Shown: positions 19,887-29,297 of the stretch, one piece after another
How the letters are laid out: the number at the start of each line of letters is the position of its first letter
Position numbering within the stretch: the stretch's first letter is position 1
Source of the DNA: Pseudomaricurvus alcaniphilus
Lineage (GTDB): Bacteria; Pseudomonadota; Gammaproteobacteria; Pseudomonadales; Cellvibrionaceae
Reading direction: 5' to 3'
DNA length: 64,000 nucleotides
Assembly (NCBI RefSeq): GCF_011440395.1
Contig: NZ_JAAOIX010000013.1
Span: 62,001-126,000, forward strand
Translations under genes and position numbers: made by a program
The notes under the pieces: generated by a model
The model's input: only the letters and a program-made list of their open reading frames with translations
Databases searched by the model: none
Told to the model about the DNA's origin: nothing

Positions 19887-20729
19887 CTACAGACGGCTCA
19901 GCAATTCATTTTTCTTCGAGTAAAACTCATCATCGGTGAGGGCGCCGGCGCTGTGCAGGCTGGCCAGCTTTTCAATCAATGACAAAATCTCGTTCGCCGA
20001 GGCCGATGACCGCGGCTGCCCCGAGCTGTTCTGGTCGAAGTTGTTCGATCCCGAATTGTTCGACAGCGGCTGGCCAGACTGGGACTGGTTTTGGGATGCC
20101 GGGGGTGGCGCATTATTTTGTGAATTTGATGCCGACTGGTTAGAGGACGGCGCGGCAAAATTGGTCTGCGGCGCCGGCGGCAGGCCCTTACCGGAAACAA
20201 TTGGCAGGCTGCTGACCGAGACGGTACCGTATTGACTGCTAAAGGTGAGCGAGGTGTTGCCGCCCTGCTGCTGGCTGACCCCGCCGATCTGGTGATCGAG
20301 AGTGTCATACACCGTGACTGCACCGTTCAGCTCCACCGCCAGCCGGTTGGGAAAAATCGCGTAGCGAATATTGTTCTGCGAACCGCTACTGAAGGGGCTG
20401 CCCAGATCTTGTGGCCACCATTGGTTGCTGCCCGGAGTACCCCGCGGAACAGGCGGAAACACCTGCATATTGGCCAGGCCATTGGCCAGCTCGTTGCAGA
20501 GGTTATCCACGGTCATTTTCAGGCCGTAGTTGAACATATCGCCTACCATGGTCATGCCACCGCGCATCCACTGGCCGGAACCACCCAGCTCGGGGCAGTT
20601 AAACTGCGCCATGGTGCCACCGCCATTATTAACGGCTACAAGCATATGAATGACTGCCGCCTGGCTGAGGTTATAGCGTTGGGCAATGTCGTTAACCAGA
20701 TTGAGGCCTTCCGGGGTGAGGTTTTGCAT
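19887..20729 (-). CDS. SHOCT-domain protein of unknown function
   Basis: 280 residues. An N-terminal helical segment (NLVNDIAQRYNLSQAAVIHML) is followed by a Gly/Asn/Trp-rich region, a beta-rich middle and a low-complexity Ser/Asn/Gln linker (about 180-245). The last 32 residues form a SHOCT motif (LIEKLASLHSAGALTDDEFYSKKNELL). SHOCT domains are short oligomerisation modules. No signal peptide is seen. It is a single gene with its own terminator. Function unknown. Confidence 0.8.
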   Translation of the reverse strand: MQNLTPEGLNLVNDIAQRYNLSQAAVIHMLVAVNNGGGTMAQFNCPELGGSGQWMRGGMTMVGDMFNYGLKMTVDNLCNELANGLANMQVFPPVPRGTPGSNQWWPQDLGSPFSSGSQNNIRYAIFPNRLAVELNGAVTVYDTLDHQIGGVSQQQGGNTSLTFSSQYGTVSVSSLPIVSGKGLPPAPQTNFAAPSSNQSASNSQNNAPPPASQNQSQSGQPLSNNSGSNNFDQNSSGQPRSSASANEILSLIEKLASLHSAGALTDDEFYSKKNELLSRL

Positions 20730-20978
20730 AATAATTCCTAAAATATCAAAAGCGGTCAGAGCGACCGGAGCCAGCGCCTGTACATTCAGGCGAGCTGGAA
20801 ACTGCAGATTGTCAGAGGTGTCTGGATTGGCTGTAAATAAACCCGGTGTAAATGGCGTAATTAAAGAAGCAAGCTGAACAAATTGACAGGGCCGTTCAGT
20901 ATACTCTTGTGGCGGCGAAACACCATGTAATTAATCCCATTGGAATCATTCGTACGCCATTTTTTGCCCCCACCAGGG

Positions 20979-21404
20979 CTAACCCCGGTCCCAGTAGCGC
21001 TGCATCTCGTAGTACAGGAACGAGGCGGTCCAGGTGATCAGCAGCAGCCCGGTCAGCGACTCCAGCCCGACCAGGTGGCGAATATGGCCGTGGGGGACGA
21101 TATCGCCGATTCCGAGGGTAGTGTATGAGGTGAAAGAAAAATAAATACAGTCCCAAATGGTGCCGCTATAGTTGCCAGTCAAATAGCCCCAATCCTCGAA
21201 GCGGGGTAAAAAGTAGTAGGCCACCGCAAACAAAAAGATCTCGATACTGTGGGCCAGCAGGCCGCCGAAGACACCGTAGACAATGCGAAACCGGTGCCGG
21301 ATTCTCATCTTGGGTATGGCTTTGGAAATGCGGTACAAGAACTCGTAATGAATCAACACCGCCAGGGCGATGATCGCGATATTAACCAGGGCAACGAGAG
21401 GCAT
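20979..21404 (-). CDS. Small two-helix ion channel protein (Ion_trans_2 type)
   Basis: 141 residues from ATG 21404. The order is an N-terminal hydrophobic helix, a basic stretch (PKMRIRHRFRIVYG), a second helix, a pore loop and a final helix (LTGLLLITWTASFLYYEM). The pore loop SFTSYTTLGIGDIVP aligns with the K+ channel TVGYGD filter, but the aromatic residue is Ile. It may form tetramers of KcsA-like subunits. Selectivity cannot be assumed. No regulatory RCK domain is attached. Confidence 0.8.
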   Translation of the reverse strand: MPLVALVNIAIIALAVLIHYEFLYRISKAIPKMRIRHRFRIVYGVFGGLLAHSIEIFLFAVAYYFLPRFEDWGYLTGNYSGTIWDCIYFSFTSYTTLGIGDIVPHGHIRHLVGLESLTGLLLITWTASFLYYEMQRYWDRG

Positions 21405-21558
21405 TAACAATCCCCAGCGGCTTTTAGCTTGGAGTAACTCGGGTTAGAAAGCGCCAGTGCCGGGCATGCACTGTTCACCGGGCATAAGCCTCAGGTCACA
21501 CACGGGCCTGGACCGCGCGATACTGCTTCAGCCTACTGGTGGCGAAGCGGCCTCTCGC

Positions 21559-23169
21559 TTACCTGCGCCGGGGCGGCCGGCGCCGGGAATCGGTTCTCGG
21601 CCGGCGCTCGTCGTCGGCAGTTTTTTTCCGCGGTGCCATGGGTGGTGGCGATGCCAACAACTCCAGCGGCGGCTGCTCGCACTTGAGCGGTTGCCCGAGA
21701 ATTTTCTGGATAGGTTCCAGCCGAAAGGCGTCGTCTTCGCAGGCAAAACTGATCGAGGTACCGGTTTTTCCAGCTCGGCCTGTGCGCCCGATGCGGTGCA
21801 CATAGTCCTCCGGCTCTTCCGGCAGGGTGAAGTTCACCACATGGCTGATGCCGTCAATATGAATACCGCGGCCCGCTACATCGGTGGCCACCAGGACTTT
21901 GAGGCTGCGATCCTTAAACCCGTCCAGCGTCTTCACCCTGCGATTCTGGGCGATCTCCCCGGACAGCAGGCCGGCTTTAAAGCCGTGGCGCTCCAGCTTT
22001 TCATGCAGGCGCCGGCACTCGTCCCGCCGGTTGGCAAACACGATCAGGCTCTCGACATCGTCCTGCAACAGGATATTGTACAACAGGGTGTATTTTTCTT
22101 CCGTCGAGGACAGATAGACATGCTGGTCGACACTGTCCGTGGCAATACTTTCAGGCTCGATCTCCACCCGCCGCGGGTCGTCTGTCCACTGCTCCGCCAG
22201 GCTCAGCACATCAGGGGTGAAGGTGGCAGAGAACAGCAATGTCTGGCGATGGGTCTTTTTCGGGGTCTGGCGAATAATGCGTTTGACCTGGGGTATAAAG
22301 CCCATATCGAGCATGCGATCGGCTTCGTCGATCACCAACACCTCGATCTGGTCCAGGTACACATCCTGGTTGCCACAAAAATCCAGCAGGCGCCCCGGCG
22401 TTGCCACCAGAATATCCACTAACTCGTCGTGCAGGTGACGCTGCTGCTTGGCGTAATCCATGCCTCCCACCAGGGTGTGAACCTTAAGATCGGTGTACTT
22501 GGTCAAGGACTTGGCGTCTTCCGCGATCTGCAACACCAACTCGCGGGTGGGCGCGATAATCAGTGCCCGCGCTTCACCGGCGTAACGATCGGCTTCAATC
22601 GGGTGTTTGATCAGGTCATCAATAACCGACAGCAAAAAGGCCGCGGTTTTCCCCGTGCCGGTCTGCGCCTTGCCCACCATATCGTGACCATTGAGCGTAT
22701 GCGGCAGGGATTGCGCCTGGATGGGTGAGCAGTATTCAAAGCCGAGGTCGGCAATGGCGTGCATTACGGAATCGGGTAAATCCAGGTCGTGAAAGCGGGT
22801 TTTACCCTCCTGGGGCGCCACCTTAAACTCATTCAGGGACCATTCAACGGCTTCGGGCTGGCGCTCTCTGGCCGAGGGACCGCGCTTGCCGCCACGGGGG
22901 CGCCGGGTTTTGGATGGGTTCCCCTTCACCGCAGCATTGCCTGCAGGTGCACTTCCCTTAGGTGAATTGGACTTGGTTGCATTGGCCTTGGGGCTCCTGG
23001 CGCTGGTGGAGTTTGCTGCCTCGCCTCTCGCGGCACCGGTTTTACCGGACGCCTGGCTGCGGCCACCCGCTGGCCTGGGTTTACTGGGGGAACTGGAGAA
23101 GGGTTTGCCAGCCGATTTCTCAGCGCCTGAAAGCTTGCGAAATAAATTGCCTATCAAAGTACGACTCAT
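21559..23169 (-). CDS. DEAD-box ATP-dependent RNA helicase (RhlB/RhlE-like)
   Basis: 536 residues. A basic, Ser/Ala/Lys-rich disordered N-terminus (1-110) precedes the helicase core: Q motif [13 protein letters not shown], motif I AQTGTGKT, motif II DEAD, motif III SAT, and motif [15 protein letters not shown]. The tail is short and Arg-rich (RRRPPRRR). The core resembles the RhlB group of the degradosome, but RhlB, RhlE and SrmB assignments overlap, so no symbol is given. Such enzymes unwind short RNA duplexes in mRNA decay or ribosome assembly. Confidence 0.93.
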   Translation of the reverse strand: MSRTLIGNLFRKLSGAEKSAGKPFSSSPSKPRPAGGRSQASGKTGAARGEAANSTSARSPKANATKSNSPKGSAPAGNAAVKGNPSKTRRPRGGKRGPSARERQPEAVEWSLNEFKVAPQEGKTRFHDLDLPDSVMHAIADLGFEYCSPIQAQSLPHTLNGHDMVGKAQTGTGKTAAFLLSVIDDLIKHPIEADRYAGEARALIIAPTRELVLQIAEDAKSLTKYTDLKVHTLVGGMDYAKQQRHLHDELVDILVATPGRLLDFCGNQDVYLDQIEVLVIDEADRMLDMGFIPQVKRIIRQTPKKTHRQTLLFSATFTPDVLSLAEQWTDDPRRVEIEPESIATDSVDQHVYLSSTEEKYTLLYNILLQDDVESLIVFANRRDECRRLHEKLERHGFKAGLLSGEIAQNRRVKTLDGFKDRSLKVLVATDVAGRGIHIDGISHVVNFTLPEEPEDYVHRIGRTGRAGKTGTSISFACEDDAFRLEPIQKILGQPLKCEQPPLELLASPPPMAPRKKTADDERRPRTDSRRRPPRRR

Positions 23170-23232
23170 TTATAAATTGTTCAAATTCAAGCCAGTATAA
23201 CACCCCTCGGAGAAATAGTCCGGTGCCGGGCT

Positions 23233-23844
23233 TCAGCACACAGCCTTACAGCGGCGTGCGATCCAGTAATCAATACTGACGTAGCGCCCCGCGCCGGTGA
23301 AAAACAGCACCAGGCACATAACGAAGTAGGTAATCGAGAACTCAATGCCGTTATTGAGCACCACAAAATTACCGCTTTCTGTCAACCAGTCGTAGTTGCC
23401 GTGCTGCTTCAATATCTCCCGGGCACGGGCCAGGCGATCCGCGGCTTCCAGCACCCGCTCATTGGCGAACAGCCAACTGGGATCGGCCACCGCCTGCCAG
23501 CCATTAGGCCAGTGCACCGCAAAGGCCGCCACCAACATGGTAATCATCAGGGGGATGGCAAAAAACCGCACCGCCAACCCTGCCAACAGGGCGATACCGC
23601 CGCCAAACTCTGCCAGCGCGGCCAACCACGCCATCAACTCGGGCATGGGCAAACCCAAACCCCAGTCCGGGTTGCCAAACCAGGCAATGGTGTTTTCTAT
23701 GCCGACGATTTTTTTCCAACCGGCATAAAGGAAAATCGGGCCGAGATAAAGCCTCAGGGCCAGCGGCCCCAGGCCATCGAAATGTTTCAATCCCTGCAAG
23801 AGACGAAAATACATATTTGCCAGCTTGCATACCAGGCCGGTCAC
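23233..23844 (-). CDS. DoxX-family membrane protein
   Basis: 203 residues from GTG 23844, chosen because AAGGGGG lies 5 bases upstream; a later ATG (23814, MYFRLLQGL) has a weaker ribosome site. Four membrane helices with the DoxX pattern are present (LYLGPIFLYAGWKK, then LAALAEFGGGIALLAGLAVR, then FAVHWPNGW, then YFVMCLVLFFTGAGRYVSIDYW). DoxX proteins are small quinone-linked or redox-related membrane proteins, and the role of this one is unknown. A 19-bp repeat array lies 113-188 bases upstream of its start. Confidence 0.85.
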   Translation of the reverse strand: MTGLVCKLANMYFRLLQGLKHFDGLGPLALRLYLGPIFLYAGWKKIVGIENTIAWFGNPDWGLGLPMPELMAWLAALAEFGGGIALLAGLAVRFFAIPLMITMLVAAFAVHWPNGWQAVADPSWLFANERVLEAADRLARAREILKQHGNYDWLTESGNFVVLNNGIEFSITYFVMCLVLFFTGAGRYVSIDYWIARRCKAVC

Positions 23845-23956
23845 AGACGCCCCCTTAACCACATTACAGTGCCAATTTGGACACACTTGCAGCAGGGGAG
23901 TTCCTGCACTCGGTGTCGCCACCGGGGCAAAGCACAGATATTGTGGTTACCCCGGC

Positions 23957-24032
23957 CGGTTATTTGCAAAAGGAACGGTTATTTGCAAAAGGAACGGTTA
24001 TTCGCAAAAGGAACGGTTATTTGCAAAAGGTA
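23957..24032. repeat. Four tandem 19-bp repeats (iteron-like) upstream of the DoxX gene
   Basis: Unit CGGTTATTTGCAAAAGGAA occurs at 23957-23975 and 23976-23994. Copies with one change each follow at 23995-24013 (TTCGC for TTTGC) and 24014-24032 (GGTA for GGAA). The units abut without spacers. The array lies between the can stop and the DoxX start, both genes on the minus strand. Confidence 0.9.
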
Positions 24033-24108
24033 CAGTACTGTTGAATAAACTTGTTAATGTAACGCAATGTCTTTATCGCAGTGTCCGCCACCGCAGGAAC
24101 GCGCCCCA

Positions 24109-24717
24109 CTACGTCAGGCTGGCCGCGTCCCGGGTAACCTTGAGGTCCCTGACGAGGCCGTCTTCGAGGCTGTAAATCCAGCCGTGCAGGGTCAGGTCCT
24201 GGCCGCTGCGCCAGGCATTGCGGACGATGGTGGTCTGGGCGACATTGCCCACCTGGGAAATAACGTTTAACTCACACAAGCGATTGGCTCGCTCCTTGTC
24301 CGAGGTGGCACTGTCGACGGCGGTTTGGTGCGCGCGATAGACGTCGCGGATGTGTTCCAGCCAGTTGTCGATCAAGCCGTGATTGGCTGAGTCCAGCGCT
24401 GCCTGCACCCCGCCGCAGCCGTAATGACCAACCACCAGGATATGTTTGACCTTGAGTACTTCGACCGCGTACTGGATTACCGACAGGCAATTGAGGTCAG
24501 TGTGGACCACCACATTGGCGATATTGCGGTGCACAAAAATACTGCCCGGCTCCATCGCTACGATCTGGTTGGCGGCGATGCGACTGTCGGAGCAACCAAT
24601 CCAGAGGTATTCCGGGACCTGCTGGCGCGACAGCCGATTAAAATATTCATCGTCCCGCTCGTTCACGTCTTTGGCCCATTCCCGGTTATACTTGAGCAAT
24701 TCTTCAGGGGTGTTCAT
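24109..24717 (-). CDS. can: Beta-class carbonic anhydrase
   Basis: 202 residues from ATG 24717, preceded by GAGGA. The zinc ligands are Cys42 in CSDSR (42-46), His98 and Cys101 in GHYGCGG, with the Asp44/Arg46 dyad. It interconverts CO2 and bicarbonate in the cytoplasm and supplies bicarbonate for carboxylases. The length and the opening (LLKYNREWAKDV) match E. coli Can. It is a single-gene unit. Confidence 0.95.
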   Translation of the reverse strand: MNTPEELLKYNREWAKDVNERDDEYFNRLSRQQVPEYLWIGCSDSRIAANQIVAMEPGSIFVHRNIANVVVHTDLNCLSVIQYAVEVLKVKHILVVGHYGCGGVQAALDSANHGLIDNWLEHIRDVYRAHQTAVDSATSDKERANRLCELNVISQVGNVAQTTIVRNAWRSGQDLTLHGWIYSLEDGLVRDLKVTRDAASLT

Positions 24718-24838
24718 GCAAATTTTATCCTCAGTGATAGGATCCAGGGGTTGTGCTAATGCCAGCAATTGAAACGGCCGCTGCCAGCCGCATTTATACC
24801 GCAAATATCCGCCCAGCTCCAGATAACAAGGTCACGCC

Positions 24839-25729
24839 GTGCCGTCACCGAGCCTGGATTGCCTGAGCCAAATCGTGGCCGCAGCGCTGGCCGGCCGCGA
24901 CGACCAGTTTCACGCCACCAGGGTGCGGCAGGCGCAGCCCGTCAGTGGCGGTGACATCAATCACTCGCTGCGCCTCGATACAGATGGGCCAACCCTGTTT
25001 TTAAAGCTCAACCAGAGCCACCGGGTCGATACCTTTGCCGCCGAGATGGATGGCCTGCAGGCCATCGCCGCGACCGAAACCATCGCCACCTGCCGCCCGC
25101 TGGCCTGTGGCCAGCTGGAGCAATACAGCTACCTGCTGCTGGAGTATCTGCCCCTGCAAGCGCAGGGTGACTGGTCCCTGGCGGGGAGCCAGTTGGCACA
25201 AATGCACGCTGTCGCCCTGGGCCAGCGCTTCGGCTTCGACCGGCCCAGCTACTGTGGCGGTGCATTGCAACCCAACCCCTGGCATGGCCATTGGGCGGCA
25301 TTTTTCGCCAACTGCCGCATCGCCCCGCAGCTGGTACAGCTTTGGCAGACTACCCCGCAGAGCCCGAAAGTCGCAGCGGCGGTCACCGCCGTCGAACACC
25401 TGCTGGCCGAGCACCAGCCACAACCATCACTGGTACACGGCGACTTGTGGCAGGGCAACATCAGCTTTAGCGGCGGGCAACCGGTGATCTTTGACCCGGC
25501 GATTTACCTCGGCGACAGCGAGACCGACCTGGCCATGAGCGAACTGTTTGGTCGTTTCCCCGATGCTTTTTACCGGGCCTACCACGACCAGCGCGCGATC
25601 GCCCCGGGCTATGGACAACGCCGCGACCTGTACCAGCTGTACCATATTCTCAACCACGCCAATTTGTTTGGCGGGGCTTATATCGCCGACGCCCGCCGGC
25701 GACTTGCCCGCCTGTCAATCGAGGAGTAG
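24839..25729 (+). CDS. Fructosamine-kinase-family phosphotransferase
   Basis: 296 residues from GTG 24839. The aminoglycoside-phosphotransferase-like fold is shown by the substrate loop GGDINHSLRL near the start, the catalytic HGDLWQGN and the downstream metal site IFDPAIYLGDSETDLAMSELFG. Family members phosphorylate protein-bound fructosamines or ribulosamines (deglycation repair). The exact substrate is not known. The next gene starts 7 bases after it. Confidence 0.9.
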   Translation: MPSPSLDCLSQIVAAALAGRDDQFHATRVRQAQPVSGGDINHSLRLDTDGPTLFLKLNQSHRVDTFAAEMDGLQAIAATETIATCRPLACGQLEQYSYLLLEYLPLQAQGDWSLAGSQLAQMHAVALGQRFGFDRPSYCGGALQPNPWHGHWAAFFANCRIAPQLVQLWQTTPQSPKVAAAVTAVEHLLAEHQPQPSLVHGDLWQGNISFSGGQPVIFDPAIYLGDSETDLAMSELFGRFPDAFYRAYHDQRAIAPGYGQRRDLYQLYHILNHANLFGGAYIADARRRLARLSIEE

Positions 25730-25736
25730 CCCCACC

Positions 25737-26495
25737 ATGCAACCAAAACCCGGGGGCTTGCCCTACCCCCTGTACTGTGTCGCTCACCGCGGCGGCAGCC
25801 AAATCCACACCGAAAACACCCTGGCTGCATTTCGCGAGAGCCTGGCTCTGGGGGTAGATGCCATCGAACTGGATGTCTTTAATGTCGGCGGCGAGTTGTT
25901 GGTCACCCACGATCGCCGCCTTGGCAATACCCTGCCAGGCAGCGGCCGACTACTGGATCAGCGGCCAGACGTTTTGCGGAGCCTGGTGCTGGCCGACGGC
26001 AGCAGCATCGCCACCCTGGAGGAGGTGCTCGAGCTGGTAAATGACCGGGCGCTTCTCAACATAGAACTCAAGGGCCCCGATTGCGCCGCGCCGGTGGCGC
26101 ACCTGCTGGAGGCCTATAGCCGCGAGCGACAACTTTCACTGGAACAATACCTGGTGTCGAGCTTCGACCATCGCCAGCTGCTGCAATTCAGGCAGTTGCT
26201 GCCCGGCGTCAAGCGCGGCGTATTGCTGGAGGGTATACCGCTGGACCTGGCTGCCTGCAGTGACGCACTGGGGGCCTGGTCACTGCACCCGAGCCTGAAT
26301 TTTGTCAATGCCGAACTGGTGACCGCGGCCAAGCGCCAGGGATTGCAGGTGTGGGTTTACACAGTGAATGAGGCTGACGACTGGCAATTGATGTGTGAGC
26401 TGGGTGTGGATGGTGTATTTACTGACTTTCCAGGGCGTCTGCTGGAGTGGAATCGGCACTGCCAAGCGGCTCATCGACCGCCAACAACTGGCTGA
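25737..26495 (+). CDS. Glycerophosphodiester phosphodiesterase (UgpQ-like)
   Basis: 252 residues from ATG 25737. The catalytic HRG with N-T (VAHRGGSQIHTENTLAAF) and the metal-binding ELDV are present. The barrel ends with VWTYTVNE-type sequence (VWVYTVNEADDW) and GVFTDFPG. It hydrolyses glycerophosphodiesters to glycerol-3-phosphate and an alcohol. There is no signal peptide, so it is cytosolic like UgpQ. Its last 77 bases overlap the 3' end of the opposite-strand DUF255 gene. Confidence 0.93.
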   Translation: MQPKPGGLPYPLYCVAHRGGSQIHTENTLAAFRESLALGVDAIELDVFNVGGELLVTHDRRLGNTLPGSGRLLDQRPDVLRSLVLADGSSIATLEEVLELVNDRALLNIELKGPDCAAPVAHLLEAYSRERQLSLEQYLVSSFDHRQLLQFRQLLPGVKRGVLLEGIPLDLAACSDALGAWSLHPSLNFVNAELVTAAKRQGLQVWVYTVNEADDWQLMCELGVDGVFTDFPGRLLEWNRHCQAAHRPPTTG

Positions 26496-28551
26496 GCTGC
26501 GCCAGTAACTGCTCCTGATCCAAACAGGGCTCGAGACAATCCTCGCCCACACAGACCAGCGCCTCACCGGGCTCCATCCCCATAGCGTCGGGCGGGTAAC
26601 TGCTGGCCTCTGGCGAGAGGCGAAAACACTGTACCCGACCATTAAAGCGCTGCCAGATGGCCTGCTCCCAGGCGGCCATCGCGCCGTCGTCCATCAGTAA
26701 CACCCGCGGCATTGGCTGCAAATACTCGTCCAGTACCTGCACCAGGGTCAGGTGGGTGTCTGGCGCTTGCTGCAACGCGGTGGCGGAGGCATTGAGGATA
26801 CTGACCGCAGCGTCTGAATAACGCGGCTCGCCGGACAATTGTCCGACCCGCAACAAGGCCCGGGCAGCACTACCGTTGGCCGCAGGCTGGATCGAATCCA
26901 TAAATGGCTTGGGGCGAAAAATAAGACTCTCGGCATCGTCCGCAGTGTAGAACAGGCCGCCCTGCTGCCTGTCCAGGTGCAAATGCAACATGGACTCGGC
27001 CAGCGCCAGCAGCAAGCGATAATCGCTGTCGCGCCAACTTACCTGCAGCAGTTCCAGCAGGGCTTCAATCAGGTAGGCGTAATCATCCAGAAAGCCGTGG
27101 CGGCTGGCCTTGTTATCCTGCCAACAGGTGAATAAACGCTGATTTACCCACAGCTCACGCTCGATAAAATCCACTGCGTTGCGGGCCAGTAGCAAACACT
27201 CGGCATCGCAACGCGCAAATGCAGCCAGCCCTTTAATGACCAGAGCATTCCAGCTAACCAGGATCTTGCGATCCACTGGCGCCGGCGCACGGGCGCGACG
27301 CGCGCGATCCAACTTGTCGCTGGCGGCCTGGTAAAGGGCAGCCGCTTCGCACTCTGCCAGCGATAACGCCGCAGCCACCTGCGCCAGTGACTGCTGCTGG
27401 CTCAAATGACGGCGCTGGTCACAGTCTCCACCTGGCAGGCCAAACAGTGCAACAAACACCCGCCATTCATCGGCACTCAAATGGGCCTGGATTTCGGCGG
27501 GACTAAACAGGTAGTAATCCCCTTCGCAGCCATCGATATCGGCATCCACGGTGCTGAAAAAGGCCCCGCTGGCGCTCAGCATGTCCCGCTTCAGCCAGCG
27601 CACAATACCCCTTGCCGCAAATTCGAATTGTGGATGCCGCAACACCTGTCGGGCCTGGGCGTAAACCTCCAACAACAGCCCGTTGTCGTACAACATTTTT
27701 TCAAAGCTGGGCCGAGCCCAGCCTTCATCGCTGCTGTAGCGAAAGAAGCCACCGCTGATCGGGTCGCTGATACCGCACTCGGCGATGGCGCAGAGGGTGT
27801 ACTGCAGATGCTCCAATTGGCGCCGGGGCAAACTCTGTCGGGCATGTTGGTGGAGCAGAAAATTCAAAATCACCGGCAGTGCAAATTTGGGGCTGGAGCC
27901 AAATCCGCCGTGGGCCTGGTCTTGCTGTTCTGCCAGCGCAGCGAGAGCGGCCGGCACCAGCGACTGGGGGACATTTACCGCTTCCGCCGCGGTCTGGGAC
28001 ATATGCTCGACGCTATCTGCCACCTGGCGCAACAATCGCCGCAGCGACTTGGGCTGGAAGTGATAAAAATGATGGGCCTTTACCAGCACTTCCGCAAACC
28101 CCATCTGCTCCCCCTCTCCATGCAGGGAAAAATGGGTGCCGGCAATAAACGGCAGGCGGGTTTTGGGGCACAAGAACAAAGTCAGGGGCCAGCCGCCGGG
28201 ATGCCCGTTAAGAAGCAGGTGCATGGTCTGGTATACCGCGGCAATATCCGGCCGCTCGTGCTGATCCACGCAGATATTGACGAAATTTTCGTTCAGCAGG
28301 GCTGCAACTGCAGGGTTCTCAAACGAGTTGCGTGACATATCCTGGCACCAGTGACTGGCGGCATAACCGATGGTTAACAGGATTGGTTTATTGAGTTTTT
28401 CCGCCACCGCAAAAGCGCAGTCGCTCCAGGCCTGCCAGGCCACCACCTGCTGCCGGTGCAGCTCGTAGTAGGCACCCCGCTCACCGGCCAGCTGATTCAC
28501 CAGCGGCGGCGGCTCTACCGCATTATCCTTGAGTAATCCCGGCAGGGCCAT
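26419..28551 (-). CDS. DUF255/YyaL-type thioredoxin-domain protein with altered CxxC
   Basis: 710 residues. The N-terminal thioredoxin-like DUF255 domain (about 35-170) is followed by an (alpha/alpha)6-type six-hairpin region with the family motifs GGFGSSPKFALP, PSFEKMLYDNG and DDYAYLIEALL. The family normally carries CHWC in its N-terminal motif (SACHWCHVM type). Here it reads AASHWCQDM, so the first redox Cys is Ser. Close relatives include bacterial YyaL and animal SPATA20, of unclear function. It starts from ATG 28551 with GAGGGG upstream. Confidence 0.9.
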   Translation of the reverse strand: MALPGLLKDNAVEPPPLVNQLAGERGAYYELHRQQVVAWQAWSDCAFAVAEKLNKPILLTIGYAASHWCQDMSRNSFENPAVAALLNENFVNICVDQHERPDIAAVYQTMHLLLNGHPGGWPLTLFLCPKTRLPFIAGTHFSLHGEGEQMGFAEVLVKAHHFYHFQPKSLRRLLRQVADSVEHMSQTAAEAVNVPQSLVPAALAALAEQQDQAHGGFGSSPKFALPVILNFLLHQHARQSLPRRQLEHLQYTLCAIAECGISDPISGGFFRYSSDEGWARPSFEKMLYDNGLLLEVYAQARQVLRHPQFEFAARGIVRWLKRDMLSASGAFFSTVDADIDGCEGDYYLFSPAEIQAHLSADEWRVFVALFGLPGGDCDQRRHLSQQQSLAQVAAALSLAECEAAALYQAASDKLDRARRARAPAPVDRKILVSWNALVIKGLAAFARCDAECLLLARNAVDFIERELWVNQRLFTCWQDNKASRHGFLDDYAYLIEALLELLQVSWRDSDYRLLLALAESMLHLHLDRQQGGLFYTADDAESLIFRPKPFMDSIQPAANGSAARALLRVGQLSGEPRYSDAAVSILNASATALQQAPDTHLTLVQVLDEYLQPMPRVLLMDDGAMAAWEQAIWQRFNGRVQCFRLSPEASSYPPDAMGMEPGEALVCVGEDCLEPCLDQEQLLAQLSQLLAVDEPLGSADSTPADALESQ

Positions 28552-28748
28552 ATTCCCCTCTCTGTCTGGAGTCTGCAGCTTTCACACTGGTTGGAGTACC
28601 TGCCCCGGACCCAAACTTGGCGCCAAAAGCAACATTTGCAACCATACTACCGCAGTTTTCGACTTAAGCAAACTTTACCCGTTGCTTTCCCGCACCTCGA
28701 CCCCAAGCGCGACCAGCGCGGCAAAGCCGTGGCTCCCGGAAGGCCGGG

Positions 28749-29234
28749 TCAGAGGCTGCGCCGCATAATTTTTGTAACCTCACCACCAACGGTCTTGCTA
28801 AAGCTGAAATCCCAGCCCAGGCGGCGGTAAAACGCACACTTATCAGTGGTGTAGAGATAGAGTTGCGGTATTTGGTGACGCCGCGCCACCGCCTCAATGG
28901 CCCGGACCAGCAGGCGGCCAAAACCACTGCCGCGCCGCTGGGGGACAACATAGACGTTGGCCACCCAGAAACTGGATAAAGACGAGGTGGAACCGTGGTA
29001 TTGCAGCAAACTGATATTGCCAACCGGCTGTTGCTCAACCGCCAGCACCAGGGTGACAGGCAACTTGCGGGGGCCCAGGTATTGCCTGAAGGCGGCCAGG
29101 CGGTTGGCATAGGTGCCTTTATCGGGCCATTCCCGCTGGTGCCACTGCGCCAGCACAGGCAACCAGTCGGGCCTCTGCTGCAACTCGACCAACTGTACCT
29201 CGGGACTGCCAGCCTCGCTGGCGTGCAAGTTCAT
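28749..29234 (-). CDS. GNAT-family N-acetyltransferase
   Basis: 161 residues from ATG 29234 (a GTG ten codons upstream is possible). The acetyl-CoA loop reads VVPQRRGSGFGRLLV and is followed by AIEAVARRHQIPQLYLYT and the usual FYRRLGW ending. The acceptor substrate cannot be told from sequence. It follows lipA on the same strand after about 60 bp. Confidence 0.88.
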   Translation of the reverse strand: MNLHASEAGSPEVQLVELQQRPDWLPVLAQWHQREWPDKGTYANRLAAFRQYLGPRKLPVTLVLAVEQQPVGNISLLQYHGSTSSLSSFWVANVYVVPQRRGSGFGRLLVRAIEAVARRHQIPQLYLYTTDKCAFYRRLGWDFSFSKTVGGEVTKIMRRSL

Positions 29235-29297
29235 CCTGACGACTCCGGCAGAATAAGTGGCCACCCACGCCAGTGCTCGCGGGTGTTGTTTAACCTC

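Noticed and set aside
23957-24032. CRISPR array
   Set aside because: The 19-bp units abut with no spacers and no cas genes are present.
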